From NCBI GenBank assembly GCA_030278955.1, contig JAOANR010000002.1, positions 29,684,057-29,748,056 on the forward strand: 64,000 nt of DNA, read 5' to 3'. The notes below the pieces were generated by a model. It ran no database searches, was not told the origin of the DNA, and saw nothing but the letters and a program-made list of their open reading frames with translations. The position numbers were made by a program, and so were the translations under genes. This stretch comes from Hygrophila difformis (Eukaryota > Streptophyta > Magnoliopsida > Lamiales > Acanthaceae). Shown here piece by piece: positions 12,396 through 21,908 of this stretch (position 1 is the stretch's first letter; the number at the start of each line of letters is the position of its first letter).

Positions 12396-12474
12396 TTGGG
12401 AGATAAAATCCCCCCCCCCCCCTTTTTTTTTCCGAGGCCCGCGCGGTGTACGCGCGGCGGCGCGCGGGGACCGC
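12396..12474 (+). other. Poly(C)/poly(T) junction and GC-rich leader of the antisense gene
   Basis: At the border with truncated RT lies a run of about 15 C followed by about 9 T (12411-12432). A GC-rich stretch with GCGCGG/CGCGCG words then leads to the ATG at 12475. I see no clear TATA box. The homopolymers mark the joint between unrelated sequences and are also a place where the assembly may be inexact. Confidence 0.5.
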
Positions 12475-14553
12475 ATGGCCATGGCAGTTCGGGAGAAAGG
12501 GGCTCGCGCTCCGCGCGAGCCATTTCACTCCTTCGCAAATCCGAAACCTCTTTCATTTTGCTCTCAAATTCGCTTTCCCGTTCCCGAATTCTCCCATTTT
12601 CGGCTTCGATTTTGCTTGGCAAGGTATGTATCTACTACTTCTACTTGTCAATTTCAGTTTTTATGCCTTGAATAACTTGATCTTTGGACGGATTTTGAGG
12701 TTAGGGTTTATGTGTTAGAATTGGGGGTTTATGATTTCTAGAATTGATTCGTGCGAATTAGCGAACTTATGTGATACTTGACGCTATTTTTGTTGGTTAG
12801 GAAGTATTTGTGCAACAATGTATACCTAGTTTGGTGAAGTTTTTACTAGATTCCATGCTTTAGGAAGAATATGAATTTCCCGATTTGTATTGGTATTGTG
12901 GGCATGAGAGTGAGTTCGTTGTTGTTGTTTTGTGCCCTATTATGATGATGAGTTTTGCCTAAGCAATTGTTTCGATTTGGGGACGTTTCCCATGTATTTA
13001 CAAGTAAACTTTGAATTTGATTTATCGCGCAAACAACGTGTTTGACTAAATGTCCCAAAGAGTTTTGGGATTTGTTTGGACATATTCTTTGTTTGGTTAT
13101 CCTCTTGGATCGCTCGTGTTAGAGCCTACACTTCATGTTCTTGCGTTTTTCTGCCCTATACTTGGTGTAATCGTTGTGTAGGATTTATCCTTATATTTGG
13201 TATTGCTTGGGTATCTGCAGGATGCTGCTTTTCTTTTGGGTTGTCTGGGCGTCTCTCATGGTTCTTCCGGGGGCCAAGAGACGAGCCACTCGGCGTGATG
13301 CAGCTGGCCCTAGTACTGCTGCTCCGGTGATGTCGGATACTGATGACAGTGAGTCCGAGGAGGACGAGGAGCAGCGGGGCCATAGACTCAGGGGTCTTCC
13401 TGACGAGGAGCGTCCTCGTCGACACGATAGGTATCGGTTTGCGACGATGGCCTCTCAGGAGTTCTATTTTGACGAGCTTCGTCGGAACAGGGCTTATGTT
13501 CCGGAAAGAGGCATGTATCCTCGTCATATGGACGATGACAGGGTTAGTCCAGTTTTGGACCTTCTTCAGTGGACTGGACTCGCGCGCCATCCCGAGGGCA
13601 TTGCTTCCGGTTATTTAGCTATGGAGGTCATCGCCAACATTGGCGGTCTTGGGAAGAACAGCGACTTATCTCGAGTCTGGGTTCGGGGTCGCCATCTAGA
13701 TTTCAGTGCTCGGGCGATCAACGTCTACTTCGGCCTTCCTGACGACGGCGTATTCCGGCCACAGCCTGAGGGTCGTATACCCCCGCCTGCGTGGGGCGTT
13801 TTGTGCACTAAGGTGGCACCTCGGGTCGAGCATGATCACGAGCTGCGATTGGCGACGATGGACTCTCCGTGGCACGAGCTTGCTCATATATGGTTAGGCC
13901 GTGTCTGGCCGATTACCCGGAGCCATATCGTTCTAGACCACGTCTATGAGACTATTTGCTTTATTGCCCGAGGTGGTAGGGTGAATGTTGGGGCTTGTAT
14001 CGCAGACAACCTGAGGGGTATGCGCCGAGGACGAGGGAGTAGGGTGATTACCCATATTCACTTTATTTGTGGTATGTGTGCGGCTCAGGGGATCCGTACG
14101 ACACCAGAGACGGATCCTTATGAGCTAGCCGCTGGCGGCTACTACCGTATCCCTACCTACGCCGCTCGATGCAGTGCTTTACGACGTGGGGCTCCTCCGG
14201 CTGTCCTTCGCCCGGAGCCCAACGGTGTTGGTTTGATTCTGGTTGTCCCTCCTGAGCAGCCACCTCCACCTCCCGTGGTTCCCCAGCAGGATCCGGAGGT
14301 TCCGCAAATACTTCAGATGATGCAGGGTATGCAACTTAGTATGGATGCTGGGTTTGCTCGTATGGACGCTGGGTTTGCAGCCGGGCAGGCTCGTTATGAC
14401 GCTTTGGATGCCAGGATGGATCTATACCAGGCTCGCATGGATACGATCACTACGAGGCAGCTGGAGCAGCAAGCCACCATGACCGACATGTATACCTACA
14501 TGCGTCAGATGGACGAGTATATGCGTCGTCAGTTCCCGCCTCCCGATCAGTGA
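12475..14553 (+). CDS. Two-exon gene with plant-transposon-type domain, antisense inside the chromovirus
   Basis: Proposed CDS: join(12475..12623, 13221..14553), 493 aa. The exon 1 donor is AAG|GTATGT and the exon 2 acceptor is TATCTGCAG|G. The join keeps one frame, so the intron prediction and frame support each other. The body (about residues 110-330) resembles the 'putative plant transposon protein' (Transposase_32-like) domain: [22 protein letters not shown], then a W-H-L-W-P block and GGRVNVG. An acidic Ser/Asp stretch precedes it. A Pro-rich linker and [17 protein letters not shown] coiled repeats follow. There is no stop or frameshift in 1.3 kb of exon 2, unlike the pol remnants around it. 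Known homologues are accessory ORFs of plant LTR elements and their function is unknown. Starting at the ATGs at 13222 or 13258 is an alternative if the intron is not real. Confidence 0.6.
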
Positions 14554-14872
14554 TTCTTCGTCTCTGCATTTCCTCTTTAGGCTCGTAGTAGTGGTGTTTT
14601 ATTCGGTTGTTTTCTATGAGACTGTATAACGATGATCTTGTTGTTTATGTTTAGTAGTTTATGCTTCCGTTGTATCCTTGCTTAGTTGTTTGGTTTGACT
14701 GTTATCGTTTAGCGAAAATGTTGTGGAACCATTCTGGTTCGTTCATTTTTTTTTTTCGATCATTTAGGGCTGAAGGATTTCAAAAAAAATCAATTTGCAT
14801 TTTATTCCTTAAAAGAAATTTAATGCAAGTAATAGGATGCGCAAAATAAATGTACTATCTAAGACAAAGTAT
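14554..14872 (+). other. 3' flank of the antisense gene
   Basis: T-rich, TTTGTT-like sequence after the stop codon, with an 11-T run near 14748. It looks like a 3' untranslated region leading back to retroelement sequence. No gene is seen and no clear poly(A) signal was identified. Confidence 0.35.
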
Positions 14873-15494
14873 CTAAAGGATCTCTGCGTCCTTTGGCAGA
14901 GTAGTGGGGTCTTCCATTGGATCATCCTCATCAGAGACTTGGCTGGTGCCCAAGGGTCCATGAAACACTGGGGATGGTGGATCGACGGCTTCTGGAGATG
15001 GTTCCGGTGACTCCTCCAGATGGTTCTCCACGGGGCTCGGGTTTGGCGACAGGCGGACCATGTGGGGCCAGAGTCCAAGGGTTCCGTAGCGTCCACGGAT
15101 AAGGCCTGATGGGCTCTCTACTGGGGGTGTTGAGCTTTGTGGTCCCATCAAATGGTCTTCCACAGGGCTATATGGTACTACTATGTCGGTGAGGTCAAGC
15201 AGGTCCGTTCTTGAGGTCAAGCAGGTCCGTCCCTAGATCCTCGATTCTATCTATCATCGCATCGCCCCGTTCGATGAGCTTTTGCACTTGAGTTTCTAAG
15301 TCTTTTATGCGACCTTGATCAGCGGCTCTCAAGTTCAGGAAGTGTTGGAGGTCATCTTCCCTTAAGTCTCCCATTTGGTGCAGATTTGCCTCCAAGTGAG
15401 CTATACGATTTTTCATTTGTTGTATGGTTTGTTGGGAATCAAGGTGAACGTTCATCATTTTGATCATCAAGTTCATCATATCTTGACTAGCCAT
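14873..15494 (-). pseudogene. Coiled-coil ORF at the gag position of the chromovirus, frameshifted
   Basis: It begins with ATG at 15494 (MASQDMMNLMIKMM), about 300 bp downstream of the primer site, where gag is expected. The first 100 residues look like one long coiled coil (QQTIQQMKNRIAHLEANLHQ). At 15190-15235 a 22-bp tandem duplication shifts the frame. Without it the protein would continue into a Pro/Ser/Glu-rich tail that ends at 14873. It does not match the usual chromovirus gag core and has no zinc knuckle. It may be an accessory ORF of a non-autonomous family. Confidence 0.5.
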
Positions 15495-15796
15495 CTAGCG
15501 CAAACAAAAGATCTAAGTTAATATTCGCCAAGATTCTAGGTTAAACTTTGCCAAGATTCTAAGTTAAAATTCACCAAGATTCTAAGTTCTTTACATAAAG
15601 GAGATGCAATATGCAAATGCAAATGATGATTTCCCCCCAAAAATAGTTCATGCACTATGTATATTTTTTTCCATGGGTTTTAAAATAAAAATTTTTCCAT
15701 GGAAATAATACTTTAAAATTTAAAATAATAGTCAAAATATTAATAGTAGTTTAAAAATAATAATGGTTTAAAAATAATAGTTTAAAAAATAGCCGG

Positions 15797-15808
15797 GCTC
15801 TGATACCA
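15797..15808 (-). other. Primer-binding site of the chromovirus, initiator Met tRNA type
   Basis: The minus strand reads TGGTATCAGAGC, 3 bases from the LTR end at 15812. It sets the direction of the element (right to left) and identifies 15812-18401 as the 5' LTR. Confidence 0.85.
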
Positions 15809-15811
15809 ACT

Positions 15812-18401
15812 TGTAACACCCCGGTTTTTTGTCACCCATGTCGGGATGTCACCGCCACACCTCCCTAGTAAGACACGGTTTCTCCGGCTTACTAAAGAGA
15901 TGCAAGGCTAGGTATTTCAGTATTTAAAATATTTAAACCATTTGCAAACAGCCCATACAGTATAAATTCGAAAATAATAATATCATAATGCAGCGGAAAT
16001 AATATTTAAGTATAATATTGCAGCGGAAATGTAAATAAGACCGACATGGTCAAAACACGGGTTAAACAGGCCCGTTTATTCTATAGTCTAATGCAAGAAT
16101 TTAAAAATAAAGTTTCGCAAAATATAATTCCCCATGCATGAACGTGCTCATGTTTGTTCCACATACTCTGTAAGGAAAAGGAAAAATAAACGGTTTGGTC
16201 AGCACAACTTGCTGAGTAAGTTAACACATGCATGATCATAGGGTTTAAAAGCCATTAATTTAATATTACATAAAATATGATAATACACCATAAATAATTC
16301 AACTTAATTATCTAACCAACTTGCATAATATTTCATGGCACTAGTCAATAATACATTTAGCACAATTTAAAATGAAATCCATAATTAATTTAACCAAAGC
16401 ATTTAACAATTTAAACGACAACTATAAATAATCCAATTAAATTTAAATTCCCCATTACATTCCCGATTTAGTAATTTCAAGTGTTTCACGATTACATCGC
16501 GATCTCGACAAGTTTAGCCGGAAACCGGCGGCCGCAGCCGTATCCGCCATACCCAGTACCACTCCGAAGCCTCGGGAAACCCATGTGGATATTCACGAGA
16601 GTGTAGGCCATATATCTCATGCCGTTTTGGCAATATCATATCTCAATTTTCGCGCGGGGTCACCATCGTCCATAAAGGCACGAAGTGAAGCAGTTAGGGG
16701 GCACCCTGCAGAGCACTCACCCCTAATTTTAATTTATCAAGTTGTAAGGGGATTTATTTCAAAAATTCTGGTTTCACTAAATTTATTAAGAAAAGATTTC
16801 GACTCGTTTCAACCCTAAAGGCTAATTCTATCGTTTCAACAAGATTTCAAGATTTGACTCCGATAAACCGCTGTTTACTCTAAAATTAATTTAAAATCGT
16901 ATTTATGTCCAAAAATTCTGAAAATTCACTAATGACTTGGAAACACCGAGATGAACAACTTTCGTGTTTTAACTTTTTCAATCCAAGATACTGAAACAGG
17001 TCAAAAACATCGATTTTTATGGAAACATTAATCTGTCCGAATTTATCATACATCAGTTCAAGATTTTCAAGATCTACCATAACAAATCAACTCAAAACTT
17101 AACGAAATTTTACAGAGATCTTCTTAAGACATTTGTCTACAACTTTTATGTTCGGCTAAAGATCTAAATCGGCCTAGAACCCTAGTCAAAAACGTCATCA
17201 AGTTCAGATCTAAGTTCTGTCAAGAATTTCAAGATTCAAATCTTAGCAGTTCGGTTCCGGGTTGATTTCATATACCAAATCATCACAAAAAATTCTGAAA
17301 ATTTTACAGAGGATAGATCTAAGCCTTAGGAACGTTTTTCATGTTTTAAGTTTTCTCGTTTGAAGACTTTTAAGGGTTCGGAAAAATTGTACAAAATCGC
17401 TGCGCCGGTAGAAATCACATGTTGACAGATTTTCGAAAGTCTTGATTAAGCTTTTAAATTTAAGTGTTTTAATTACTCCCAAAACCATGTAAGTGTCAAC
17501 TTACAGATTTCCAGTCGTCCGGGAATGTCGATTTCGGAGGCGTGGCTTCCAGTCCACCGTTTATCTTCTCCGTTCGTCGGGTTCTTCGTTCTAGATCCGA
17601 TTCGGGGTGTAGAGAAGAAAAAAAAGAAGGTTAGGATTCGTTTTCGAATTGTATATGGAATAAGGATCGGATCGGAACTTACCACGACATTAGAGATCTT
17701 CCGAATTCGTCCACGACAGTCCTTGCCTTGGTTTCGTGCCTCCGACGACTCCGGAATTAGGGTTTTCAAACGTATAGAGAGTATGGATGTTTTGAAAAGT
17801 GTTCGGGGCTTTCAAGAGGGGTTATTTATAGGTAGACATGACCTAGGGACGTCCAAGGTCGGTCTTGGTGAGTCTTGAGCTAAAAGGTGTTCAACTAAAG
17901 TCGGAAAATCCGGATTCGGGCGAGTGAATCTCGCAACTGGCGAATCTGTCGTGTGGCGCGGTCGTGGCGCGCCAATTCCCCTTTCACCGCGCGGCCACCG
18001 CGCGGCTCACGCCTGGACTTCGGTTCGGGCGGGTCGTGCGATCCGTCGTGCCTTTCCTCCTCTCTTTCGGACTTCTATCCCTCTATGCTCCCGGATTCCG
18101 ATTTCCGGGCCATCTTCGGGGTCCTATTCCGTATCGTCATTTCCCTCGGATCTAAATTTATGTTTGGACTCAAGTTTTCGAGTCCATTGGTGTCGGGTAC
18201 ACGTGTAACAATTTATTTATCTTTATTTAATTCTTTTTATTTAACTAAATTCCTTTAATTCCTTTTTAAGTTAAATCTCATTTCTCATTTCCTTATCTTT
18301 ATTTATTTATTTGCTAAATTTATTTATTGATTGTATTTATTTTATTTATTGTTTATTTATTTAATTATTTGTTTTATGTTGCAAAATTCTCGGGTATTAC
18401 A
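15812..18401 (-). repeat. 5' LTR of the chromovirus
   Basis: Colinear partner of 3931-6517, with TG...CA ends. A minus-strand TATA box, CTATAAATAA, lies at 17822-17831. The right end, TATTACA, is followed at once by the target duplication TCGCA (18402-18406), which fixes the boundary exactly. No gene is encoded. Confidence 0.92.
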
Positions 18402-18775
18402 TCGCAGAAGGGAAGCTACGTCATAATCCATGATGGCATTGCAGAAGGGGATTGCGACGTAAATCGGAGCTTGCGACGTAAGGCAAAACTTGGCAAAAGT
18501 GCTTGGTGGCATCGTAATACCCTTACGTCGTAAAACATGGGTTGCGATGTAATCCGAGGATTGCGACATAGGGCTTTGCGACGTAACAGCTTCGATCTCT
18601 CTCTCTGGTGTCGTAAAGGTGAGGGTTACGTTGCAATAGTAGGGTTGCGACGTAGGTCGAGGATTGCGACGTATCCCGTTTCTTCTTTGGGTTGTGGGTC
18701 CCGCATGGAGTCTTCTCTCTCCTACTTGTTTAAATATCCAGCATGCACTTGTTTAAATTACAAAAATACTACTTA
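18402..18775 (-). mobile_element. Distal U3 half of the old gypsy LTR
   Basis: Continuation of the LTR split at 3930. It carries at least five exact GCGACGTA motifs plus near matches between about 18450 and 18680. The outer end lies somewhere around 18740-18780 and could not be fixed. Confidence 0.55.
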
Positions 18776-18842
18776 ATATAATGTTCGATTTCCGGTGGGG
18801 GTTCTGGCCAACTTCCGGCAACCGACATCCGGCTGCTTCCTA

Positions 18843-19064
18843 TCAACTATGGGCTTCCGGATCCAGTGAAATGGGCCCGAGGTCTTTCTCTATCTGGATC
18901 ATCAGTTTCAGTCCCATTTTCTCGGCCTTGGCTTTCTGCAGCTCTTCTTCAAAATTCCGGGTCAGCAACTCAGCAATTCAGGATGTGAACTTTCGTATCC
19001 GCTGCTGGGATACTGGTCCTTCGGGAAATGCGGGGATCAATTGTGTTCTCGTTCCGGCTTCCAT
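18843..19064 (-). pseudogene. Short unrecognised coding fragment with one stop
   Basis: From an ATG at 19064 the minus strand gives about 73 codons with one internal TGA after residue 28. The second half is strongly helical and charged (NFEEELQKAKAEKMGLKLM). The composition looks coding and differs from the AT-rich surroundings. I do not recognise the family. It may be a captured exon or part of a retroelement ORF. Confidence 0.3.
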
Positions 19065-19194
19065 GCCAGAAGATCTTCAGAACTAGGTTATTGGGATTCA
19101 ACGGATCAAGAAAATTTCATTTTGATTACTTTTACAATTCATTTGTTTCTATTTATCAATTTATTATATTTTATATATTTCAATATATATTATA

Positions 19195-19452
19195 CTTCCT
19201 CCGTTTTTAAATGATAGCTACGTTGGAGAATTTGACACTATTCACACAATCACTTTGACTTGAAGTTTTATCATAGTTATTCAAGTTAAAATATAGTCAA
19301 TTGAGATCTTGTTAGATTCGTCTCGTCTTGTAGTTTTTAAATATCGAACTTTTAGAATTTTTACTTGTACCGAACTTGAGTTATTACTGATTTAAAATGT
19401 ACATTGGACTGCGTGCTGCGTGGGTCCGTAGCAAACAAAAAAACGGAGGGAG
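19195..19452. mobile_element. Stowaway-like MITE 1
   Basis: 258 bp with terminal inverted repeats CTTCCTCCGT.../...ACGGAGGGAG and TA on both sides, as for Tc1/mariner-type Stowaway elements. It shares the internal block GACGAATCTAACAAGATCTC (here inverted) with the elements at 27513, 41935 and 44936. Confidence 0.8.
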
Positions 19453-19465
19453 TATATTTTTTTAG

Positions 19466-19640
19466 CAAACACAATTGGCCTGAGTAGTGTAGGGCTTTGA
19501 TAGCTTAAGCAAATGTCTTGGGTTCGAGCTTTTGTGTATGCAGAATTCTGCTTTGGGAGAGGTAACCCTTTAATGCCCACCAGATCTTCGAGGGACTAGT
19601 CTTGGACTCAATGTGGTCCGAGAATACCCGGTATACGCAA
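19466..19640 (+). mobile_element. tRNA-derived SINE, copy 1
   Basis: It begins with an A-box-like TTGGCCTGAGTAG and has a B-box-like GGGTTCGAGC about 45 bp later. A tRNA-unrelated body shared with the copy at 41070-41256 follows (TGCAGAATTCTGCTTTGGGA, CACCAGATC). It ends in an A/T-rich tail. It sits right beside MITE 1. No clean target duplication was found. Confidence 0.7.
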
Positions 19641-19876
19641 AATATATATATTATATATTTTTCCTAACATATGTATAAGCTGTTCAGCAAAAACAAATAT
19701 TATATTTATCTTAGTAATTAAAATATCTATATGCAATACATAATTTTTTAATGTTTTATTGTTATTTTTAATATTTTAAATTATTTAATTGAAGTACATA
19801 TGCTCCATCAAAGCAATACGAAATGCAAAATAAACATCTATATATGCCTTTCATGTTTTTTTAAAATATATAAATG

Positions 19877-19909
<33 letters not shown>

Positions 19910-20169
19910 CATTAAAGAATTAAAAGTAATAAGAACCTTTGCAATTAAAAAATTATCTAAAAGAGAAATACATAATTTAATTATTAAAAATAGAATATAA
20001 AATCTGTAAAAAAAAAGCAGTGAAATAAAATTTTTAAAAAGAATTGTAAATAGCCACCAATAAGCGATCTAAACCTATATTGCTATCATCTACTAAGGTT
20101 CAATGACCGAATTCGACAGAAAAAAATCTGATAATAAGAAGAAAAAATAGAACTAGAATGTGACACTTA
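19641..20169. other. AT-rich spacer
   Basis: AT-rich sequence with a (TA)n microsatellite at about 19879-19903. No gene or element is recognised. TTA at 20167-20169 is the target duplication of the next element. Confidence 0.5.
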
Positions 20170-21300
20170 GACCATCTCCAATGGTGGAAGCAAATCCCCA
20201 AATTTGATGATTTGAGGAAACTTTGCTCCCAATGGTGGAAGCAAACCAATCCTCAAATTTGAGGATAGATGAACATTCCTCAAATTTGTTGAAATTTGAT
20301 ACTTTCCCCAAACCAATCCTCAAATATTTTCTTTTTTTATATTTATTTTATGTATATTATTGATTTATATATTATCAAAAACTAATTTTTAATATATAAT
20401 CCATTTAATAATTTTAATCACATTATTTTAATATAATATATAAATAAAAATAATAAATTTACATATTGTATATTAATAATTATAATCGTATTATTAATAA
20501 TTAAAAGATGTGGAACGTGCATTCGGAGTTCTTCAAAGTCGATTCGCTATAGTAACAAATCCAGCACGTTTTTGGAGAAGAGAAGTGTTGGGGGATATAA
20601 TGACTGCGTGTATAATTATGCATAATATGATAATTGAAGATGAACGTGATTTTTATGCACCAATTAGTGAGAACATAGAACCCCCAATTATTGAGAACGT
20701 GGAATTCCCGACTGAAGAAGTTGAGATGACAAATAATAGCGATTCTCAATTCAATGCTTTTCTTGCTCGTTACAAAAAAAATAAAAAGTCGTGATGTTCA
20801 TTTTGTACTTCGGGATGCACTAATTGAGCATATTTGGGAATTGTATTCGTCATCTGATAATTAATTATGTTTCCAAGCTTTGAATATTTGTATAATCCTA
20901 GATAATTGTATTGTACTGTTTGATTAATAATTAATTATTGTTAATTACTTTTCAACATTATTTAATTAGTATTTTAGTGATATTTTTATTTAATCAATTT
21001 TTGAAATTATATATTTTGTGAATAATTTTATTATTAATTAATTTCTGATATTATTTAATTAAAATATTATTTACAAAATTATATATTATAATATTATTTA
21101 TAATCATAAAAGTTATGAAGTTAATTTTAAAAAATAATATAATTGTTAATATATATTTAAAATAAATAAAATAATAATTTAATTAATATTCTAAAGAATA
21201 TTCTTCCATTGATGAAATTTGGGGAAAACTATTGGGAGAAGGTATCATCAAATCACCAAAAATTTGGTGATTTGGTGAAAGGGAACCATTGGGATTGCCC
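20170..21300 (+). mobile_element. PIF/Harbinger deletion derivative
   Basis: 1131 bp flanked by TTA (20167-20169 and 21301-21303), the target duplication of PIF/Harbinger elements. The ends are GACCATCTCCAATGG and, inverted, GGGCAATCCCAATGG. Subterminal blocks rich in CAAATTTGAGGA and TTTGGTGATTTGG flank a transposase scrap at 20510-20794. Confidence 0.85.
20510..20794 (+). pseudogene. C-terminal fragment of a HARBI1/ALP1-like transposase
   Basis: About 94 codons starting at the catalytic-Glu block VERAFGVLQSRFAIV and running through FWRREVLGDIMTACIIMHN, characteristic of PIF/Harbinger transposases. The upstream two thirds, with both catalytic Asp residues, is deleted and replaced by AT-rich DNA. 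It ends in a normal-looking KNKKS tail and TGA. It cannot be active. Confidence 0.85.
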
Positions 21301-21908
21301 TTAGAAGCGAATGGATTCGCTAGTCGATGCGGAATTTGAGAAGCAGATACCATAGTATATTATGATTAAGTAATGATCGGGTCTAAACTTTTTATTTGAA
21401 TAAACATTGATGTTACCCGGAATGGACTTTCTAGACTATTTTTTCTTTCTACTACTTTTACATCATTCTTTCCTCTTTTTCTTCTTTTGTTATTTTATTT
21501 TATTTATGTATTTATATATTTGAAGCTGGACTTAAGAAAAATACTATTGATTTGTAAAAGAAAAAAAAAATAATTACTCATAATTACTCCATGTTTCTTA
21601 GGCACTATTTACCATGTAGTAAAACATACAGTATTATGTAATAAAAACAAGAAACTACAATCTATTAAAAAAAAAAAAAAAAAAACTTTAAAGCATACCT
21701 CCATTTGGCGCCTTCCTTACCGCAAACATTCCCTCATTCTTCGAAGTTAGTTAAGACACTCCCACGAAAATTCATCCAACCTATCCATCTCAATCAAACA
21801 AACAACAAAACAATCAATCAAACAATCAACCCTTTGCCTTTCTCAAAGGATTCTTCACTGTTTCAATCTCAGACATCGTCGATCTCTTTCAAACATCCTG
21901 CAACAATA

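Larger units (their letters stand above)
3931..18401 (-). mobile_element. Chromovirus-type Ty3/gypsy element, full LTR to LTR, chimeric interior
   Basis: A 14.47-kb insertion bounded by two related 2.59-kb LTRs (TGTAACACC ... TATTACA on the + strand) and a perfect 5-bp target duplication, TCGCA, at 3926-3930 and 18402-18406. Read on the minus strand the order is 5' LTR (15812-18401), Met-tRNA primer site, a coiled-coil gag-like ORF, an antisense gene, a 5'-truncated RT/RNase H piece, a non-coding 3.3-kb insertion, integrase with chromodomain, polypurine tract, and 3' LTR (3931-6517). The catalytic RT palm, protease and most of gag are missing, so the element is non-autonomous as it stands. 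The LTRs show scattered substitutions and short indels by eye, so the insertion is not very recent. Confidence 0.9.

Noticed and set aside
12396..12622. N-terminal extension of the RT/RNase H frame
   Set aside because: It is antisense to exon 1 of the + strand gene and crosses the homopolymer joint; pol homology begins only at about 12395.
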